64,000 nt of DNA from Nitriliruptoraceae bacterium. GTDB taxonomy: Bacteria > Actinomycetota > Nitriliruptoria > Nitriliruptorales > Nitriliruptoraceae. The stretch is from contig JAGYKW010000001.1 in NCBI GenBank assembly GCA_018401275.1, positions 372,001 to 436,000 on the forward strand. The letters are read 5' to 3'. Shown here piece by piece: positions 63,361 through 64,000 of the stretch. The position numbers were made by a program, and so were the translations under genes. The stretch's first letter is position 1. Each line of letters opens with the position of its first letter. The notes below the pieces were generated by a model. The model saw nothing but the letters and a program-made list of their open reading frames with translations. It did not search any database and was not told the origin of the DNA.

Positions 63361-64000
63361 GGGGATACGCCTTCGACCCACGTGACGAGGAGGTGGTGCG
63401 GGCGGCTGAGGACACCGACGGGTCGGTGCTGCTCGAAGTGGTCGTCGGCATCGCCCTGCTGGCGACGCTCGGTGCGAGCGCCGCTGGGTTCCACGCCGCG
63501 GCCCTCGGAGCCGATGCACGCGCCCAGGCGCGCCTCGCGGCGACCCTCGACGTTCGCGAACTGCTCGAGATGGGAGCTGGGTTCGACCATGTCGTTGAGG
63601 CACCGAGTGATGCTGAGGAGTCCGCCCGAGGCCTCACCGTGCAGACGACGCTCATCGACGTCGACGATGTGCGATGCGGTCGACCCAGGCCCCTGATCGG
63701 ACTCGAGGCGTCCGCTGCCGAACCCGCCGTCATCCTCAGCGGGCTGCCTGCTCCCCGGTCCCGTACGTCGCTCCCGATCGGATCGACCGTCACCGGCGGC
63801 GTCGTGCCCGTCGGTCCGCCCGGTGCGTTGAACACCACTGTCGGCGGCCTGATGCTCTCGTCGGGCGGCGCGACGGCGCACGCGGTCGCGCTCGCAGGTG
63901 GCTGCGCGACGCTCGGCGCGCTCAGCCCGGGCCGCCATGTCCTGACGCTCGCGGACGACGATGCGACACTCATCGACACGACGCACCGTCCCGCGGTGCA
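63357..64000 (+). CDS. Second prepilin-like protein (3' end outside window)
   Basis: The frame is open from the ATG at 63357 to the window end, 214 residues so far. A 22-residue acidic leader ends in DG; the mature part starts SVLLEVVVGIALLATLGASAAGF with Glu5, a clear type IV pilin-like N-terminus where Ser replaces Phe at +1. The later part has a β-rich stretch (PGALNTTVGGLMLSSGG … GCATLGALSPGRHVLTLADD, in parts) resembling a CnaB/prealbumin-like module. It is probably a minor pilin or pilus-tip protein. The start overlaps the preceding stop (ATGA). Confidence 0.8.
   Translation, partial: MRGYAFDPRDEEVVRAAEDTDGSVLLEVVVGIALLATLGASAAGFHAAALGADARAQARLAATLDVRELLEMGAGFDHVVEAPSDAEESARGLTVQTTLIDVDDVRCGRPRPLIGLEASAAEPAVILSGLPAPRSRTSLPIGSTVTGGVVPVGPPGALNTTVGGLMLSSGGATAHAVALAGGCATLGALSPGRHVLTLADDDATLIDTTHRPAV

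Overview
The window is 64 kb of high-GC bacterial chromosome, densely packed, with short or negative intergenic gaps and many GTG starts. The gene order is that of Actinomycetota. The run thrS–pgsA–patA–pimA … pdxS–pdxT–yebC–ruvCAB–yajC–secDF–apt–relA … hisS–aspS–rarA–alaS–ruvX–mltG–aroE matches the mycobacterial/streptomycete core order, and a type IV pilus locus follows aroE. Core phosphatidylinositol-mannoside genes together with type IV pili suggest a deep-branching actinobacterium (for example a Nitriliruptoria-like lineage). That placement is an inference, because the window contains no rRNA or other decisive marker. I saw no insertion sequence, prophage, integrase or CRISPR array.

Region by region. 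1–3.3 kb: the end of a transaldolase/glucose-6-phosphate isomerase fusion, two short-chain dehydrogenases and deoD. 3.3–9.1 kb: tRNA-Val(UAC), a NIF3-like protein with a zinc-ribbon coiled-coil protein, the trehalose pair otsA–otsB, RNase P RNA, and a LON-domain/SRAP pair. 9.2–17.7 kb: a pterin dehydratase, a third SDR, a matrixin-like protease, a CaiB-type racemase/CoA-transferase, a FadE5-like acyl-CoA dehydrogenase facing a TetR regulator across a perfect palindromic operator, and two CNNM/CorC transporters in the TetR operon. 17.7–29.4 kb: ilvD, a thioesterase, gltB, a Cas4/AddB-like Fe-S nuclease with a HIRAN protein, a VanW-type protein, a zinc-finger anti-sigma-like protein and tRNA-Val(CAC).

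29.5–48.6 kb is the syntenic core: thrS, phosphatidylinositol-phosphate synthase, PIM acyltransferase and mannosyltransferase, a DUF3048 lipoprotein, PLP synthase (pdxST), yebC, the Holliday-junction genes ruvCAB, the Sec accessory genes yajC/secD/secF with an HD-domain gene inserted, apt, the stringent-response gene relA and a metallo-hydrolase. 48.6–59 kb carries hisS, aspS, rarA, alaS, ruvX, mltG and aroE. 59–64 kb holds pilC, a prepilin, the prepilin peptidase, probable PilM-like and PilN/PilO-like proteins, and a second prepilin cut by the window end. No pilB or pilT lies between aroE and pilC.

The main points of interest are: (i) four apparent frameshifts, all within 32.8–39.2 kb and each repaired by changing one G-run by one base, in patA, pimA (two) and ruvC, which points to local sequence error or recent decay; (ii) a consistent TAnnnT −10 signature, including palindromic −10s shared by divergent genes, leaderless genes, and −10s built on the stop codon of the gene before; (iii) the fadE5/TetR operator and its link to CNNM transporters; (iv) the Fe-S nuclease/HIRAN pair; (v) a tRNA gene that begins inside a coding sequence.
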